From contig QEOQ01000435.1 in assembly GCA_010279815.1 (NCBI GenBank), forward strand, positions 210,828 through 274,827: 64,000 nucleotides of DNA. Reading direction: 5' to 3'. Below the pieces are notes generated by a model that was not told where the DNA came from, searched no databases, and saw only the letters and a program-made list of their open reading frames with translations. Position 1 is the first letter of the stretch, and every line of letters starts with the position of its first letter. The stretch is from Brachionus plicatilis (lineage: Eukaryota; Rotifera; Eurotatoria; Ploima; Brachionidae). This document shows positions 1 to 11,268 of the stretch, one piece after another. The translations under genes were made by a program, and so were the position numbers.

Positions 1-930
1 TATATTCTGTTTACAAGTTCGACTAGCAATTGCCAAATATTCTTGATTTGATTCATTTAGACAATGGTGTTTAAGAGTGTACAAAATTTTGTTTACATCT
101 TTGAACCCGTTCAATTGAAATCCTTTTGAATCTACAACTTTAATGGCCTCAAAATTTGTATTCTGCTTGATTTGTGTGATTGGGAGTTTAACATGGCGAC
201 CCACTGAATAAGGCCATAATGTATAATCTAAATCAAATACAATAATTTTTGGTTTCTTTTTCATTGATTGCCATTGTTGAATCAAATCTTGATCAACTTT
301 TTCGTTTTTTGTTTCTTTAGTTTTTTTGGAATGGTCTTTTTGAGCTTGAGCGTTGTATTCTGCATTTTGTTCACTAAAAAAGATGTATTGTTGTTTTTCA
401 TTCAGTTTGTTATGTGTTATATTTGTTCTCAAATTTGTATAAAAGGGATTTTTAAAATAGTCTACAACTTTGTTATTAGGTGTTGACAATTCAATTGGCC
501 ATAATGCATGCCAACACAAATATGAATTATTATTATTAAAGTAATTTATAGACAAATCTATTGTTAGTTTACCATGTAAATCAGTTTGATTCTCTCCTGT
601 ACGAATTTCCAGCACTTTATGTAAATCTTTAATTGTTTTACCAAAATATTGTTTAAAGGCGACTCTAAAATCTTCTGGATATGTGTATACTTGTGACCTA
701 TGGTATGTATTCATGGACACTTTAAGTTCTGGTTCCCATCTATTAAAGGACTCTGAAAAATCACTAACCATTTTATGTTTTGCTAATTGGTTTAAAGTAT
801 AATCACTGAAAGTACAGTTTAAAATTATTTCTGACTTTGGGTTTTCAATCAAATTAAAAATATTATCACTAATATTATCACATATCGATTCAACATATGC
901 ATATGTTAAATCAAGTACAATTGTAGCCAT
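1..930 (-). CDS. Unknown N-terminal domain fused to MDP-1-like HAD phosphatase (3' end outside window)
   Basis: Starting at the ATG at 930-928 the minus strand is open for 310 codons and runs off the left edge. Residues ~228-310 resemble magnesium-dependent phosphatase 1 of the HAD superfamily: a hydrophobic strand leads into DLDYT at 233-237 (the DxDxT nucleophile motif) followed by LWPY, and ASRT at 302-305 fits motif II. Enzymes of this family remove phosphate from protein tyrosine or sugar/protein adducts in the cytosol. The N-terminal ~200 residues are not recognised; they are followed by a lysine- and glutamine-rich linker (about 190-228). There is no stop, frameshift or intron over 930 bp, unlike almost every other gene in this window. 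The remaining HAD motifs must lie outside. The phosphatase call is fairly sure; whether the gene is host or viral is open. Confidence 0.75.
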   Translation of the reverse strand, partial: MATIVLDLTYAYVESICDNISDNIFNLIENPKSEIILNCTFSDYTLNQLAKHKMVSDFSESFNRWEPELKVSMNTYHRSQVYTYPEDFRVAFKQYFGKTIKDLHKVLEIRTGENQTDLHGKLTIDLSINYFNNNNSYLCWHALWPIELSTPNNKVVDYFKNPFYTNLRTNITHNKLNEKQQYIFFSEQNAEYNAQAQKDHSKKTKETKNEKVDQDLIQQWQSMKKKPKIIVFDLDYTLWPYSVGRHVKLPITQIKQNTNFEAIKVVDSKGFQLNGFKDVNKILYTLKHHCLNESNQEYLAIASRTCKQNI

Positions 931-1361
931 TTATTGATGGTTTTTTTAATTCTCAAAATCAATTAATATTATTATTATTGTCGATTTATAAATTAAACTA
1001 AATTTAACAAAATCCAAAATCCTGTTGCTAATGCCAAAATCCGGTTGCTAATGCAAAATCCAAAAATGAATTCAAAAACAAACTTGATAAATTTTTGAAA
1101 CTAAAATAATTAATTTCTTCTATTAACAAAATTTTGTAATTATAAAGATAAATGTTAAAACCAGACAGCTACCAAAGCGAGGCTACTTATAACCTTGCTC
1201 CGCAGTTAGTCTGCTGTAGCTTTTTATTATTATTATAATTATTAACATTGACAATATTAAAAATAAAAAAAAAAAACAAATTTGATAATTTGTACAATTC
1301 AAGAGAGAAAGAAATAGTAATAATAATAATAAAAAATAATATTGTCCCCTTCTATGTTGAA
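931..1361. other. AT-rich intergenic stretch
   Basis: It lies upstream of the MDP-1-like gene and contains ATT/AAT runs and a short direct repeat (ccggttgctaatgc-like, twice near 1020-1050). A less AT-rich patch around 1160-1225 has no RNA gene fold that I recognise. I see no gene here. Confidence 0.4.
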
Positions 1362-2410
1362 TTTTCGAGGCTTTATTTCAAAAAAAAAATTAAATTTTTA
1401 AAAAGAAACGGTATATATACATTCCGACAAGTAAAATTGTAAAAGGGAATTTTCGACAAATTATTTTCCAAAAATAAAAAATAAGAATATTATTCTAATA
1501 TTATTCTAATTAATTAAAAAAGGGAGATTTTATTGATCAATTTGTGAAAAAAAAAAATTATGCTCAAAATTGATATTAACAGTAAAACATCTTGATCTTA
1601 ACTTTGACTTATTCCAATATACTTTACTTATATTTATCTTATTTATCCCGAAAATCTCCTTCTAATTTGACATTTTAATCCCCAATCGAAATCTGTTTTT
1701 CGATTGAAATTAAAATGGCTCCGTGGATGATTTTTTTGGAAAAAAGTCTTTCAATTTATACCTTTAAACATTTCAGCTTATTGTGAAATTTTTCTTACCT
1801 TGAATGCTTTCATTGGATAAAAATCAAACAATGTTAAGCATTTTCGAGGCTTTATTTCAAATAAAAAATTAAATATACTTGTAACCAGAGAAACGGTATA
1901 TATACATTCCGACAAGTAAATTTGTAAAAGGGAATTTTCGTCAAATTATTTTCCAAAAATAAAAATTAAGAATATTATTCTAGTTAATTAAAAAGGGAGA
2001 TTTTATTGATCAATTTGTGAAAAAAAAAATTATGCTCAGAATTGATGCTAACAGTAAGACATCTTGATCTTAACTTTGACTTATTCCAATATTCTTTACT
2101 TTTATTTATCTTATTTATCCCGAGAATCTCCTTCTAATTTGACATTTTAATCCTCAATCGAAATCTGTTTTTCGATTGAAATTAAAATGGCTCCGTGGAT
2201 GATTTTTTTGGAAAAAAGTCTTTCAATTTATACCTTTAAACATTTCAGCTTATTGTGAAATTTTTCTTACCTTGAATGCTTTCATTGGATAAAAATCAAA
2301 CAATGTTAAGCATTTTCGAGGCTTTATTTCAAAAAAAAAATTAAATTTACTTGTTACCAGAGAAACGGTATATTTACATTCCGACAAGTAAAATTGTAAA
2401 AGGTAATTTT
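1362..2410. repeat. ~475-bp repeat, two full tandem copies plus part of a third
   Basis: The motif ttttcgaggcttta starts at 1362, 1841 and 2313, so the period is about 472-479 bp. Each unit has the same order: a 'cattccgacaagtaaa' block, 'gggagattttattgatca', then 'atggctccgtggatga'. Copies differ at scattered bases. One inverted copy lies at 10383-10743, so the repeat brackets the transposon remains between. Long inverted repeats of this kind occur at the ends of MULE elements, and MULE fragments do lie inside, but no target-site duplication was found. Confidence 0.75.
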
Positions 2411-2627
2411 CGAATAATATTTATTCGACAAAAATTGATAAAATATTTTCATATTTCTCTTAAATTTTATTATTTATTATTAAGTGAATTCAATTAAAAA
2501 CTGACATTAATATTTCATTCAACTAAGTTGTGGTCCGATAAATTATAGGAAGCCTAGTTTCATTATTTTGGAAGAAAGCATTAATTATTGTAATCATTCA
2601 TTTTTATCATTCACAATCATAAATTAA
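2411..2627. repeat. Direct repeat of 6560-6784
   Basis: About 220 bp, including 'aactaagttgtggtccg' and 'ggaagcctagtttcatt', recurs in the same orientation at 6560-6784 with a few differences. The retrotransposon tail begins directly after this copy. Confidence 0.75.
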
Positions 2628-5600
2628 AATAATAATAATAATAATAATAATAAGGGTCCTATTTCTTCGAAGTCGAAGTTAGGGACGAGATTGCGTCGCG
2701 CCACACGGTCCTTTCTTTTGCCATCGTTGTCCACTGGCCTTTCATGATTCCTGCCCTTTCCAGATCGCATTCGAAGCAGTTGGTCCACTCCAACCTCGGC
2801 CTGCCACGCCCCTGTTTTCCGCCTATTAGATCACCAAAAAGCACTTTTTTTGCCCAACGGTTGTCTCCATACCTTCTTACGTGTCCAGCCCATCGTAACC
2901 TGTACCTCCGTACTATGTTTTCTAGCGGTGCCGTCTGTGCACTCAGGTAAAGCTTTGGGTTTGTCAAGCCCACTCTCCTGGGGCCTGCTAGTTGCGACAA
3001 TCTCCTGAGGTGGAAACGGTTGAGTTTGGCATAATCATCATCGTTGCAAGTCCATGTCTCAGATCCATAGAGGATTGTAGACAGCACGGTCGCCTTATAC
3101 ACCCTGGCTTTTGTTCTGGTACTAAGCGCCGTCTAGTCCCACACAGTCTTCCTAAGTTGATGGAATTTGAAGGCTCCGAGACTTATCCTCCTTCGCGTTT
3201 CCTCGGTGCTGGTGCTTTTGCTTGACACTGTGCTTCCCAGGTATACAAACTTGTCGACTCTTTCCAACGGGTTTCCACCATTCTCGAGTCTTGCATCCTC
3301 ATCATCACAGTTAGCCGTCATCCACTTGGTCTTCCTAGCATTTATCGTCAGTCCCCACTGCCGAGTCTTAGCCTCAAGCTTCCTAACACATTCTGTGAGT
3401 ATCTCCATGCTCTCACAGATAAGCACTAGATCATCGGCATACAAAAGCGCGTTAACACGAAGTGTACCGCTGACCTGGGTGCCCCGCGTTTTTCTTCCGT
3501 CCGGCATCACGAAATCTACTTGCAAACCACTTCCGTCCATACCCTTCAATGTCTCCCCGATCACATGGTCAGTGTAGACGTTGAAGAGTGCCGGTGATAG
3601 CAAGCACCCCTGTCGAAGCCCGGTTAAGACTCCAAACCAACTTGCGAGGTCTCCGCAGACACGCACCGCAGCTTCTGTCCCTTCGTACAACGCACCAATT
3701 ATGCTTCTGAGTTTGCGCGACACTCCATAATGCTCCAAGACACCGAGCAGGGCTTCTCTGTTGACGGTATCATAAGCCGCTTTTAAGTCCACGAAACATA
3801 AGTGCACCGGTGTTTTCTTTCTCCTGGCCATCTCCATTATCCTTCTTAGAATAAAGATCTGGTCCGCACATCCTCTATTCCTCCTGAAGCCTCCTTGCAT
3901 CTCTGACAGCCTGCTGTCTACGGTTCTCACGAGTCTATCGAGCACTATATGGGTAAAGACCTTGCCAACAATACTTAGCAAACTTATACCTCTATAGTTC
4001 TCACACTCACTGCTGTCACCTTTCTTGTGCAAAGGTACCACTACGGCTCTCACCCAATCACTTGGCACTTTCTCTTGGTGCCATACCATTTTGAAAAGCT
4101 TATGCAACTCTTCTACTAGTACAGGCTCTCCTGCTTTTACGATTTCTGCGGGAATTCCATCAAACCCTGGGGCTTTCCGTGTCTTCAGAGCTCTGATAGC
4201 AAATTTGATTTCGTACGGTTCCGGAACCAGTTCATCTTCTTCGCTGTCATTCCCCACGGTGCTAACTAAGGTGTGCGTTTCCAGTTGTCGTCCCACATTA
4301 AGCAATTCTTCGAAATGCTCTCTCCACCTTTCCTTTATTTCCCCACAGTCTTTTGTAACGGACCCATCCTTCTTCCTCAGCTGGTTCGTTTGCACCTGCT
4401 TAAGACCCCCTATCTCGCGGATCGTCTGGTACACAGCCCTTGTGTTATTAGCCGCGGCATGTTGCTCCAACTCCTTGGCCTTCTTCTTAGCTTTCCTGAC
4501 CAGTCTTGTTCAAAGCTTGTTTAGTTCGTGGTACCGGTTTATATTGGCTTCCTTTTGCCTTCTGGTAACGGCACTTCTTACCTTTCTGAAGACTTCGGCT
4601 TTTTCTATGATAGCTTTCAGAGCTTCATCGTTCATCCATTCATTGCGCTGCTTCTTCTTTCGTCCACATACTTTTTGACCTACCTCACTTACGGCCGTCC
4701 TGAAACGAGCCCAGTTCTGCTCGAGATCTTCACCCTCATCGCTCAATACACTAAATTTGTTTTTAAGCTCTATCTGGAACTCGTCTTTCTTGAGGCTATG
4801 ACTAAGTTGATCCACGTCTAGACATGCAAATGGGCTAACCTTTCGCGAGCTCTTAAGTCTTAGCCTGCACGTTGCCGCCAGCAAGGAGTGATCCGTGGTT
4901 CCGAAATCTGCTCCAGCCCAGACCCTGGTGTCCTGAATAGCTGACAGCCATCTCCGGCTAACCATTATGTGGTCGATCTGGCTTTTGGTCTTCTGAGCAT
5001 TGAAATTCACATGAGTAATCTTGTGAATGTCTTTGTGCTGAAAAAAGGTACTGCAAACGCTCAAGTTGTTGACCATACACAGTTCCAACAGCCTTTCACC
5101 ATTGCTGTTCATCTCCTCGTTCCGCAGTCCATGCTTTCCAATGACGCCCCTCCATACCTCATAATCGTTGCCGACCCTGGCGTTAAAATCACCAATCAGG
5201 AACACCATGTCTCTTTTACGTACCTTTTGCAAAACGGCTTGCAACTGTCCATAAAAGCTCTCCTTTTGCTCTAATGTTGCCTCTTCTGTTGGTGCGTAGC
5301 AACTTACAATCGTTGTTGCAACATTCCGCGAGCTAAATTTGGCCCAGATAATGCGCTCATTCACTGCGCCCCATGCTGTCAAAGCTCCTATGTGGCGCCG
5401 TCGCACTGCAACTGCAACGCCACCGTATGCCTCCTCTGACTCCTTAATTCCAGAATAGAAGACCTCGTAGTCTCCTATTCTCCGTTTACCACTGCCCTTC
5501 CTCTTCGTTTCGCTGAGGCCGCATATATCCAGATTATAGGTCTCCATCGTCCTGAATATAAGGGCCTCTCTTGCGTCCGACTCAGGTTCCATTGTTCGGA

Positions 5601-5876
5601 TGTTGACGCAGCCAATTTTGGTCTTGGCTGTTGGTCGAATTACTCCCCATCGCCGCTGTGTTCTTCCACTAGCTGGCTTCCTCTGCAGGCTTTCACCAGT
5701 CGGCATCATTCGTGATGAATTGCTTGCTTTCCCACCTGTTTGGCCTCTAACATCTCTCGTTTTCATAGCAGATTTGCTTGCGTTAAGCGATTAGGTTGCT
5801 AGCCCAAAGCCCGATGCACTGGCAGTACAGATTGGCAAGCGACTCGATAGCGACTCTGATCTCCTGCGTCGGCAAG
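2628..5876 (-). mobile_element. RTE-like non-LTR retrotransposon
   Basis: A complete-looking element read on the minus strand: a 5' leader of ~110 bp, one long frame, and a 3' tail of about nine TTA triplets (seen as an (AAT)n tract at 2628-2653 on the plus strand). Microsatellite tails are typical of RTE-type elements. The element is clearly richer in G+C than its surroundings. The flanks were not close enough to show a target-site duplication. Confidence 0.85.
2659..5766 (-). pseudogene. APE endonuclease-reverse transcriptase polyprotein, two in-frame stops
   Basis: A single minus-strand frame of 1,036 codons begins at the ATG at 5766. The N-terminal third is an apurinic-type endonuclease that nicks target DNA (NIRTM, LSETK, GDFNARVG and a terminal DHSLL motif). 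The middle is a reverse transcriptase (FVDLKAAYDTV in motif A; the YADDLVL active site). The C-terminal part has the usual LYGSETW and RLRWAGHVRR motifs. Only two lesions break it: TGA at 4512-4510, between the endonuclease and RT domains, and TAG at 3135-3133, after the RT palm. There are no frameshifts in over 3 kb, so it is a young or nearly active copy. RTE-like is my best clade guess; a related clade is possible. Confidence 0.88.
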
Positions 5877-6019
5877 ACAAATTTTCAAAAATTTGATAAA
5901 TTTTTTTTTATCAAATTTTTTTTTTTTTAAATAATTTATAGAATGAAAATAAAACTTAACTAATTTATCTTACTTAATTAAATATCAATAATTTTTTTCT
6001 ATTTTTTTGTTTGATAATT
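5877..6019. repeat. AT-rich repeat fragment
   Basis: The stretch 'tagaatgaaaataaaactt...aatatcaataattttttt' (about 5938-6010) recurs at 6863-6925, and partly at 6527-6560. It is non-coding. Confidence 0.5.
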
Positions 6020-6480
6020 TTTAATTTGATGATAAAAGAAACATTTCGTTTTCGATAATCTTGTCAAATCTTTATGATATAAGAAATTTAAATCTTGAGG
6101 CAAATCATATTGTTCATACGGGTCTATTCTTGCTCTAGAACATAATTGTTTTGCAGCGTTGTAAGTTGGTAAAAGTGCGACGACTTCTTCCTTAAATTTT
6201 TATGGCACTCGAAAATTATTTTTCGCGGTTTTGTATCAGGTTGAACAGATATATTCATTTCGGACTTCACTTCTTTGACTTTTGTTTTAATAGAACTTAC
6301 ATGTTCATGTTCCTTTATATTTGTAACTGGTTTATCCATACCAATTGTTGACACAGAACCATTACAATTTGGGTTTTCAGAACTATTACACCTCCATGTT
6401 ATTTTACCATTTGAAGCTTTATATGACAATTTGTATTCATGATAATTATCGTCAATCAAAATGTAACTCTCTGAGCCTTT
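6020..6480 (-). pseudogene. FLYWCH zinc-finger fragment of a MULE transposase
   Basis: From about 6480 downward the frame encodes a FLYWCH-type finger: EYKLSYKASNG, then WRC, a second Cys (NPNCNGS) and a terminal HEHV, the C-C-H-H arrangement placed at the N terminus of many animal Mutator-like transposases. After ~85 residues there is a frameshift near 6180. The shifted frame continues with LPTYNAAKQLCSRAR, the linker normally found between FLYWCH and the MULE core, to about 6020. No catalytic core is attached here; a separate core fragment lies at 8671-9183. Confidence 0.7.
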
Positions 6481-6895
6481 ATTTTTATTTTTTTATTTGT
6501 TAACTGTTTCGAGTCTAAGCTCCTTCAGAATAGAATGAAAATAAAACTTAACTAATTAATTTTCGGATAATATTTATTCGACAAAACTTGATAAACAATA
6601 TTTCATATTTTTCTGAAATTCTTTTATTTATTATTAAGTGAATTCAATTAATAACTTACATTAGTAATTCATTCAACTAAGTTGTGGTCCGGAAAATAAT
6701 AGGAAGCCTAGTTTCATTATTTTGGAAGAAAGCATTAATTATTGTAATCATTCATTATTATCATACACAATCATAAATTAAAATGAATGATTAAAATGAT
6801 TTAAATGTTTATTTTTATTTTTTTATTTGTTAACTGTTTCGAGTCTAAGCTTCTTCAGAATAGAATGAAAATAAAACTTAACTAATTTATCTTAC
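6479..6895. repeat. Direct-repeat cluster
   Basis: A block 'tttatttttatttttttatttgttaactgtttcgagtctaagct' plus the following ~40 bp is present at 6479-6562 and again at 6809-6895. Between them lies the second copy of the 2411-2627 repeat. The layout looks like decayed non-autonomous element copies next to one another. Confidence 0.6.
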
Positions 6896-7690
6896 TTAAT
6901 TAAATATCAATAATTTTTTTTCTATTTTTTAATTTGATAATTAATTTTGTCTTTATAAATTTTTTTGTCAAAAATTTTTTTCCCAATAATAAGACTTTTT
7001 TCGAAATAATTAACGTCGAAATACTATTTAACGAAAATAGTTCTCTAATTAACATTCTTGTCAGTTAAACCTTTACGAAATCTACTTGTCGAAAAGAAGC
7101 AGGTTCATAAAGAAACAAAACCTTGATCCTTTTTACTATTTTTACTCAATTGTAAATTAAGTAAATAACTTTAAAATATTTTTATCAAATAATTTACTGG
7201 TACTTTCAGAACTCGTTAGAATTTCAATAGTATTTTGATAATAAATGGAATTAATTTGGTAATCTAAGACTAGAACATTTTTCAAATAGGATATCTGAAT
7301 TTAAGATAAATGGTTATCTCTAAAACACGGATTTTTTTTCCGGATTATTGTTGGACCCTAAAATACGTATCCGGATAGAAAAAAATTTGAACTTTAACTT
7401 TCAATTGAAATTTAACCACAAAAATAATACAACACCAAAAATAGCTCGAAAATCTAATTCAATCCAATTTATATATAGGCTATAGTCTGTTTTGTGAGCG
7501 TGCGATCACACATTTTTACAAAAAATTAATTATTTGGTCGCGCATAAATTATGATCACATAATTTTTCTGTTAAAAAAATGTGTTAACATACAAACATTC
7601 AATTAAATTATGCGATCTTAGCTTTCAATAAAGTTTTTTTTTATGATTAATTTAATTTAAAAATGAAAAATAAACATGAAATCGAAAAAA
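6896..7690. other. AT-rich non-coding stretch
   Basis: No open frame or RNA gene was recognised. It may include the 5' part and end of the Merlin element whose transposase follows; no inverted repeat could be placed. Confidence 0.35.
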
Positions 7691-8480
7691 ATGAGTGAGA
7701 TAAAATTATCAATTTTCAAAAAGCCGGAATTTTAACATCGGATGGGGTGTGTTATTTTTGTTGCACAAAATTAAATAAAGTTGGTCGTAAACGTCAAAAT
7801 CCAGTCGAGTTCAACCAACGTTTCGATGCCCTAAATGCGAACGATTTCAAAGAATTTACAAAAATTCATTTTTCAGTCTTTTTAAGACACAGATGATGAT
7901 AGTTTTAGACATTATAAAGAATTGGTGTGCACAAGTAACTTAAGCTAAAACATTGGATTTGTTTAAATTAGAAAATAAACAGAAAAAATCTAAATACACT
8001 ATTTCAAATATATATAAAATGATGAGAAATTTATGAAGCGTTTGTGTCAGAGAAGCTTTCAAGTCTTTTAAATTAGGCGGCATTAATAAAGTTAATGAAA
8101 TCGACGAGTCATTAATAACCAAAGTAAAAAACAATAGAGGACGACGAGGCTTAAAAAAAATGCAAATTTGGGTGTTCGGGCTTGTTGAGCGAGGAAAGAA
8201 TAGCCAATGTAATTTAGTAAAAGTTCCTAATCGCAAAGCAGAAACTCTGCTAAGGATAATATATGAAAGGGTTGAAAAAGGGACTACTTTAGTCTCAGAT
8301 AGCTGGTCTTCGTACGAAAAATTAAAAGTCAATCATAAGTTTAATTTTGTGGATCCAGAATCTAGAGCCCATACTAATAAAAAAGAAGGTCTATGGAAAT
8401 TAACAAAAGAGTCATTTAAACAGTCTAATGGTTGTCTTCGAATTCATTTAAAATCGTATCTAGACGTATCTTTGGTATAA
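7691..8480 (+). pseudogene. Merlin / IS1595-like (ISXO2) transposase relic
   Basis: From about 8046 to the stop at 8480 one frame encodes the ISXO2-like DDE core: VNEIDESL holds the first acidic residue, NRGRRG follows, then WVFGLVERG, LVSDSWSSYEKL (second Asp) and AHTNKKEGLW, where the HTN-x2-E signature of the family includes the final Glu. An N-terminal zinc-ribbon-like piece (CYFC) is visible at about 7719-7870 in other frames, so at least two frameshifts and several stops separate it from the core. The enzyme moved a Merlin-type DNA transposon. This copy is dead, although its core motif residues remain. Confidence 0.82.
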
Positions 8481-8670
8481 AAGCTAGTGATTGAATAAAT
8501 TTAAACGACTTTCTGATCATTGGATCAGCTGCATAAGTTATAACTAATTTATATAATTGAATGTGACGCCAAAAATTTTGAACTAGATGAAAATAACAGC
8601 CAATAACACGAGTCCCGGGGAGAGAATGTCTATAGCGATATGTATAGACTTTTCGAAGTCACTAAGTATG

Positions 8671-9988
8671 TTATGGTTGGACTTCGATGTTAGCTAAAAG
8701 CAAATTAAAAAAACGGATGTAGGATTCTTGACTTTTATTTGGAAGTAATGCGTACACGACTGGATGATTCTTATTTTTCAAAATCACATTAACGGTGAAA
8801 AGTTGGTAAAAAATACTCGGTGCAACAGCAAAAGTGCCATCACAATACCAATCCCAATTTGAGTTTAACAAAGTCAAGTTCTCTTTTGTGCAAAATATCA
8901 AAATACGTTCCGGATCATCTGGTCCAGTGTCTTCCAACAAGAATTTTTCAACATCATAAGATAATAATGAACTGTCAGGTATGTTTAACTCAGTCCTATC
9001 TTTTGCTGTATCACCACTGTCGCCTTTTTTTTTTTGTATTCGTTTTGCAATTTGAGTTAAATTTACTGCACGTGTCATTTTTGCAGCCGATTCTTCACTA
9101 AGGTTCAGCTGAGCTTTTTTTATTATTGAGCGTGGATTTTGCGAAGACTGTTGAGCCAATTTTTTCAACTTTTCCATAGCCAATAGACATTCAGTTTAAG
9201 CTAGATCTGGTAAATGGTTATGGGAAGGAATCTCTTTGACGATCAATATAAAAATACCCTATAAAAGTATAAAAATACCCCACATGGCATAATTTTGGAA
9301 TTCCAAATTTTGTTGATGCAACTATTAATATCTTGTTGGGTTGAATGGATTCTTCTTCGTATTCTTCGACTACCATATCGTCATTCTCATTCTCAAAACA
9401 CAATTCTGGGTCATAGTAATCGTCGTCTTCAACTTGATCGTCGACTGTATCATACAAAGATAAATTCGATAAGCTTTCAATGCAACTTAATTGAGGAATA
9501 CTTGAGCACGGTTCATTACTAGACGTTTCTTGAGTATTACTTGAGCAGGGTTCATTACTAGACGTTTCTTGAGTATTACTTGAGCACGGTTCATTACTAG
9601 ACGTTTCTTGAGTATTACTTGAGCAGGGTTCATTACTAGACGTTTCTTGAGTATTACTTGAGCACGGTTTATTACTAGACGTTTCTTGAGTATTACTTGA
9701 GCACGGTTTATTACTAGACGTTTCTTGAGTATTACTTGAGCACGGTTCATTACTAAACCTTTCTTGAGTATTACTTGAGCACGGTTCATTACTAGACATT
9801 TCTTGAGTATTACTTGAGCACGGTTCATTACTAGACGTTTCTTGAATATTACTTGAGCACGGTTTATTACGGTTCGGTTCAATTGTACTGTCGAGTGTAA
9901 GTTGACGACTACGTAGTACGTTTTTTGTTCGTAAACGCAATGGTGAATCGTTATTTACTTTTTGTTGATTACTTGTTTTTTTTTTCAT
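8671..9988 (-). pseudogene. MULE transposase relic with 13-residue N-terminal repeats
   Basis: Two minus-strand frames lie end to end. At 9988-9218, after a basic start, about ten copies of a 13-residue repeat (NEPCSSNTQETSS type) form a 39-bp DNA minisatellite at roughly 9495-9870, followed by an acidic stretch. At 9183-8671 is the linker and start of a MULE DDE domain: WDWYCDGTFAVAP carries the first catalytic Asp, then HPVVYALLPNKSQESY. It stops at 8671, before the remaining catalytic residues. The FLYWCH finger expected between them is missing; 9230-9290 holds AT-rich filler instead. The repeat-bearing N terminus could belong to another gene. Confidence 0.72.
9495..9870. repeat. 39-bp coding minisatellite, about 9-10 copies
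   Basis: The unit 'gagcacggttcattactaga...' repeats every 39 bp with few differences, in phase with the minus-strand frame. It would encode Cys/Ser/Asn/Thr-rich 13-residue repeats. Confidence 0.9.
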
Positions 9989-10382
9989 CTAAAAATTTAT
10001 TAGAGCAAAAAAATACTTGAATTATCAAGTTCATTTTTAAAGAATAAAAATAGGAAATTTGATTGACTTGAGCAGTCTTTTTTAAGAACAAGAAAAAACG
10101 AGAGAATTTTTTTTTAAAAAAAAAATGCGTGCTATAAATAAACATACATGCAAAAAACTAGCTTCTAAAAAACTGCTCCTAATAATTTTAGACTATGAAA
10201 AAATCGCACCTAATTAATTTGCTTCAAAGAACTGCTTCGTAATAATTGCTTCTTAATAATGCATCAAACACGTTTCGATCCTAAACTTGTCTTTGCTACT
10301 AAATAATTTTCTGTGAAACTATTAGATGCCCTTTATTATAAATTGGAATAATTTTCTTAATTTATATTTTTCAAAAAAAATT
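9989..10382. other. AT-rich non-coding stretch
   Basis: Only short homopolymer-rich frames are present. No feature was recognised. Confidence 0.35.
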
Positions 10383-10743
10383 TGTCGAAAATTACCTTTT
10401 ACAATTTTACTTGTCGGAATGTAAATATACCGTTTCTCTGGTTACAAGTAAAAGCCTCGAAAATGCTTAACATTGTTTGATATTTATCCAATGAAAGCAT
10501 TCAAGGTAAGAAAAATTTCACAATAAGCTGAAATGTTTAAAGGTATAAATTGAAAGACTTTTTTCCAAAAAAATTATCCACGGAGCCATTTTAATTTCAA
10601 TCGAAAAACAGATTTCGATTGGGGATTAAAATGTCAAATTAGAAGGAGATTTTCGGGATAAATAAGATAAATATAAGTAAAGTATATTGGAATAAGTCAA
10701 AGTAAAATCAAGATGTTTTACTGTTAACATTAATTTTGAGCAT
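10383..10743 (-). repeat. Inverted copy of the ~475-bp repeat
   Basis: The reverse complement of this stretch matches the units at 1362-2410, from 'gctcaaaattgatattaacag' through 'atggctccgtggat' to 'cattccgacaagtaaa'. Its outer end abuts the MDP-1 gene fragment at 10749. Confidence 0.8.
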
Positions 10744-10748
10744 AATTT

Positions 10749-10896
10749 GGCCTTATTCTGTAGGTCGCCATGTTAAACTCCCAATCACACAAATCAAGCA
10801 GAATACAAATTTTGAGGCCATTAAAGTTGTAGATTCAAAAGGATTTCAATTGAACGGGTTCAAAGATGTAAACAAAATTTTGTACACTCTTAAACA
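10749..10896 (+). pseudogene. 148-bp duplicated fragment of the MDP-1-like gene
   Basis: This matches the reverse complement of 68-215 with only about two differences. It covers the codons just after DLDYT, starting at WPYSVGR, to TLKH. The DxDxT motif itself is absent, so it cannot encode a working phosphatase. It is joined directly to the inverted 475-bp repeat. Confidence 0.85.
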
Positions 10897-11121
10897 TACT
10901 TTAAATAATACAACCTTTAAACAATTGATTGAATTATTAAAAAGATTTTTTGGGTAGTTTGCGAAAAATCTCTTTAAAACTTCTTGTATTGTTCCTGAAT
11001 TTTTGATCTCAACAATATTAAATTCACTTTTCGATTCCCTTACAAATGTATTTTCAGTAATTTTCTTGGCCAAACTGGCCAATGTTTCGTTAGATTTTGA
11101 CTTCCTGAAGTTTCCGTTCAT
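10897..11121 (-). CDS. Hypothetical fragment, unknown
   Basis: A frame starting at an ATG at 11121 encodes about 70 residues (SNETLASLAKKI, SEFNIVEIKNSG, FANYPKNLF) before it runs antisense into the MDP-1 fragment. I recognise no family. It may be the N-terminal exon of a transposon gene. Confidence 0.3.
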
Positions 11122-11268
11122 TTTTTCGATAGTTTAGATTTTTTTTTAAATCTAAATTTCGAATTTTTAAATCAATATTAAATATGAATTTTAAAAAAAT
11201 TGTTGTTTATAAAGACAACAAAATGGCGAACAAATTTAAAAAAAAACAGAATTTTAGATTTATTATTT

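Noticed and set aside
1150..1230. Possible tRNA or small RNA near 'gcgaggctacttataacc'
   Set aside because: No cloverleaf, anticodon arm or T-loop could be drawn.
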